Notes under the pieces: model-generated
Told to the model about the DNA's origin: nothing
Databases searched by the model: none
What the model saw: only the letters and a program-made list of their open reading frames with translations
Made by a program: the position numbers and the translations under genes
In this document: positions 62,401 to 64,000 of the stretch, in pieces
Layout: every line of letters begins with the position of its first letter
Position numbering within the stretch: the first letter of the stretch is position 1
Assembly (NCBI GenBank): GCA_009746045.1
Contig: RPFO01000022.1
Span: 4,181,094-4,245,093 of the forward strand
DNA from: Mesostigma viride
Lineage: Eukaryota; Streptophyta; Mesostigmatophyceae; Mesostigmatales; Mesostigmataceae
Direction of reading: 5' to 3'
Length of the DNA: 64,000 nucleotides

Positions 62401-64000
62401 CTTGCGTGCGCGGTGGATGTACATGTGTGTGCAGTCGCCCCTTGCGTGCGCGGTGTGTGTACATGTGTGTGCAGCAGCCCCTTGCGTGCGCGGTGTATGT
62501 ACGTGTGTGTGCAGCCGCCCCTTGCGTGCTTTGTGTGTGTACATGTGTGTGCATCCTTGTCCTTGCGTGCATGGTGTATGTACATGTGTGTGCAGCCGGC
62601 CCTTGCGTGCGCGGTGGATGTACATGTGCGGGCAGTTGCCCCTTGCGTGCGCGGTGTATGTACGTGTGTGTGCAGCCGTCCCTTGCGTGCGCGGTGTATG
62701 TACGTGTGTGTGCAGCCGCCCCTTGCGTGCATGGTGAGTGTAAGTGTGTGTGCAGCAGCCCCTTGCGTGCGCAGTGTATGTACGTGTGTGTGCAGCCGCC
62801 CCTTGCGTGCGCGGTGTGTGTATACTGTGTGTGCATGCCGGCCCTTGCGTGCATGGTGTGTGTACGTGTGTGTGCAGCCGCCCCTTACATGGGCGGTGTA
62901 TGTACGTGTGTGTGCATGCCGGCCCTTGCGTGCGCGGTGTATGTACGTGTTAATGCAGCCGCCCCTTGCGTGCGCAGTGTATGTCCATGTGTGGGCAGTT
63001 TCCCCTTGCGTGCGCGGTGTATGTACGTGTGTGTGCAGCCGGCCCTTGCGTGCGCGGTGTGTGTACATGTGTGTGCAGTTGCCCCTTGCGTGCGCGGTGT
63101 ATGTAAGTGTGTGTGCAGCCGGCCCTTGCGTGCGCGGTGTGTGTACATGTGAGTGCAGCTGCCCCAAGCGTGCGCGGTGTGTGTACATGTGTGTGCAGTT
63201 GCCCCTTGCGTGCGCGGTGGATGTACGTGTGTGTGCATGCCGGCAATTGCGTGCATGGTGTGTGTACGTGTGTGTGCAGCCGCCCCTTGCGTGCGCGGTG
63301 TAGGTACGTGTGTGTGCATGCCGGCCCTTGCGTGCAAGGTGTGTGTAAGTGTGTGTGCAGCCCCTTGCGTGCATGGTGTATGTACGTGTGTGTGCAGCTG
63401 CCCCTTGCGTGCGCGGTGTGTGTACGTGTGTGTGCAGCCGCCCCGTGGTTGCGCGGTGTATGTACATGTGTGTGCAGTTGCCCCTTGCGTGCGCGGTGTA
63501 TGTACGTGTGTGGCAGCCGCCCCTTGCGTGCGCGTGTAGTGTGGTACGTGTGTGTGCAGCCGCCCCAAGCGTGCGCGGTGTGTGTACATGTGTGTGCAGT
63601 TGCCCCTTGCGTGCGCGGTGTATGTACGTGTGTGTGCAGCCGCCCCGTGGTTGCGCGGTGTATGTACATGTGTGTGCAGTTGCCCCTTGCGTGCGCGGTG
63701 TATGTACGTGTGTGTGCAGCCGCCCCTTGCGTGCGCGGTGTAGGTACGTGTGTGTGCAGCCGCCCCAAGCGTGCGCGGTGTGTGTACATGTGTGTGCAGT
63801 TGCCCCTTGCGTGCGCGGTGTGTGTACGTGTGTGTGCAGCCGCCCCTTGCGTGCGCGGTGGATGTACGTGTGTGTGCATGCCGGCAATTGCGTGCATGGT
63901 GTGTGTACGTGTGTGTGCAGCCGCCCCTTGCGTGCGCGTGTGTTGTACGTGTGTGTGCACTCGCCCCTTGCGTGCGCGGTGGATGTTACATGTGTGTGCA
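59411..64000. repeat. 40-bp GT-rich satellite, block 3, to the window edge
   Basis: Continuation of the same satellite and higher-order repeat. The final 500 bp show several isolated one- to three-base indels (for example TGTGGCAGCCG near 63510, GCGCGTGTAGTGTGGTACG near 63531, GATGTTACATG near 63983) that break an otherwise very regular array. Confidence 0.95.

Noticed and set aside
45896-63960. Open frames of 500-1,200 codons on both strands in the GT-rich region
   Set aside because: They follow from a 40-bp monomer without stops in any frame. Translations are the same repeat in rotating frames; no domain and no codon bias.

Overview
This is nuclear-type eukaryotic DNA, most likely from a green alga; the lineage is inferred, not proven. 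Only two clearly cellular protein genes are recognisable. One is an intronless Polo-like kinase (33827-36625, +); Polo kinases are absent from land plants but present in green algae. The other is a GDP-mannose 4,6-dehydratase (40654-42072, +). Everything else is transposons, tandem repeats and a large satellite. Introns, where visible, are short (127-167 bp) GT-AG introns. No bacterial operon, rRNA or CRISPR structure is present.

1-10.9 kb: a foldback MITE (77-278), many minisatellites (8 to 104 bp units), a TA-flanked inverted-repeat element (5424-6535) and several possible exons on the minus strand that I cannot name. 10.9-30.2 kb: a transposon nest. A LINE whose 3' end is a hairpin plus a (TTAA)n tail (25230-25530) received a TTAA-specific 1.9 kb DNA element (12423-25229). 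That element was itself interrupted by a retroelement carrying only an ORF1-like gene (13702-15759) and by a complete 8.84 kb CACTA transposon (16206-25045) with an apparently intact six-exon transposase. A 733 bp perfect tetranucleotide array, a broken reverse transcriptase and a second, uninterrupted copy of the TTAA element (28323-30222) follow.

30.2-46 kb: the kinase and dehydratase genes, separated by minisatellites, a 727 bp CCCT tract and a minimal LINE-tail insertion. Next come a cluster of palindromic CCAACGGCCGTTGG sites, a variant telomere-like CCCTACA block and a tRNA-Ser-like relic. 46-64 kb: a 40 bp GT-rich satellite (about 15.7 kb) organised in a 3,645 bp higher-order repeat. 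It is interrupted by members of one insertion family (50154-50317 and 57397-59410) that enters without target duplication and shares a 3' hairpin. Long open frames in the satellite on both strands are a by-product of a stop-free 40-mer.

The cellular genes have no evident functional link to each other. The mobile elements do interact: LINE tails supply TTAA targets, and the DNA elements in turn host further insertions. The insertion order can be read directly from target duplications and lengths.
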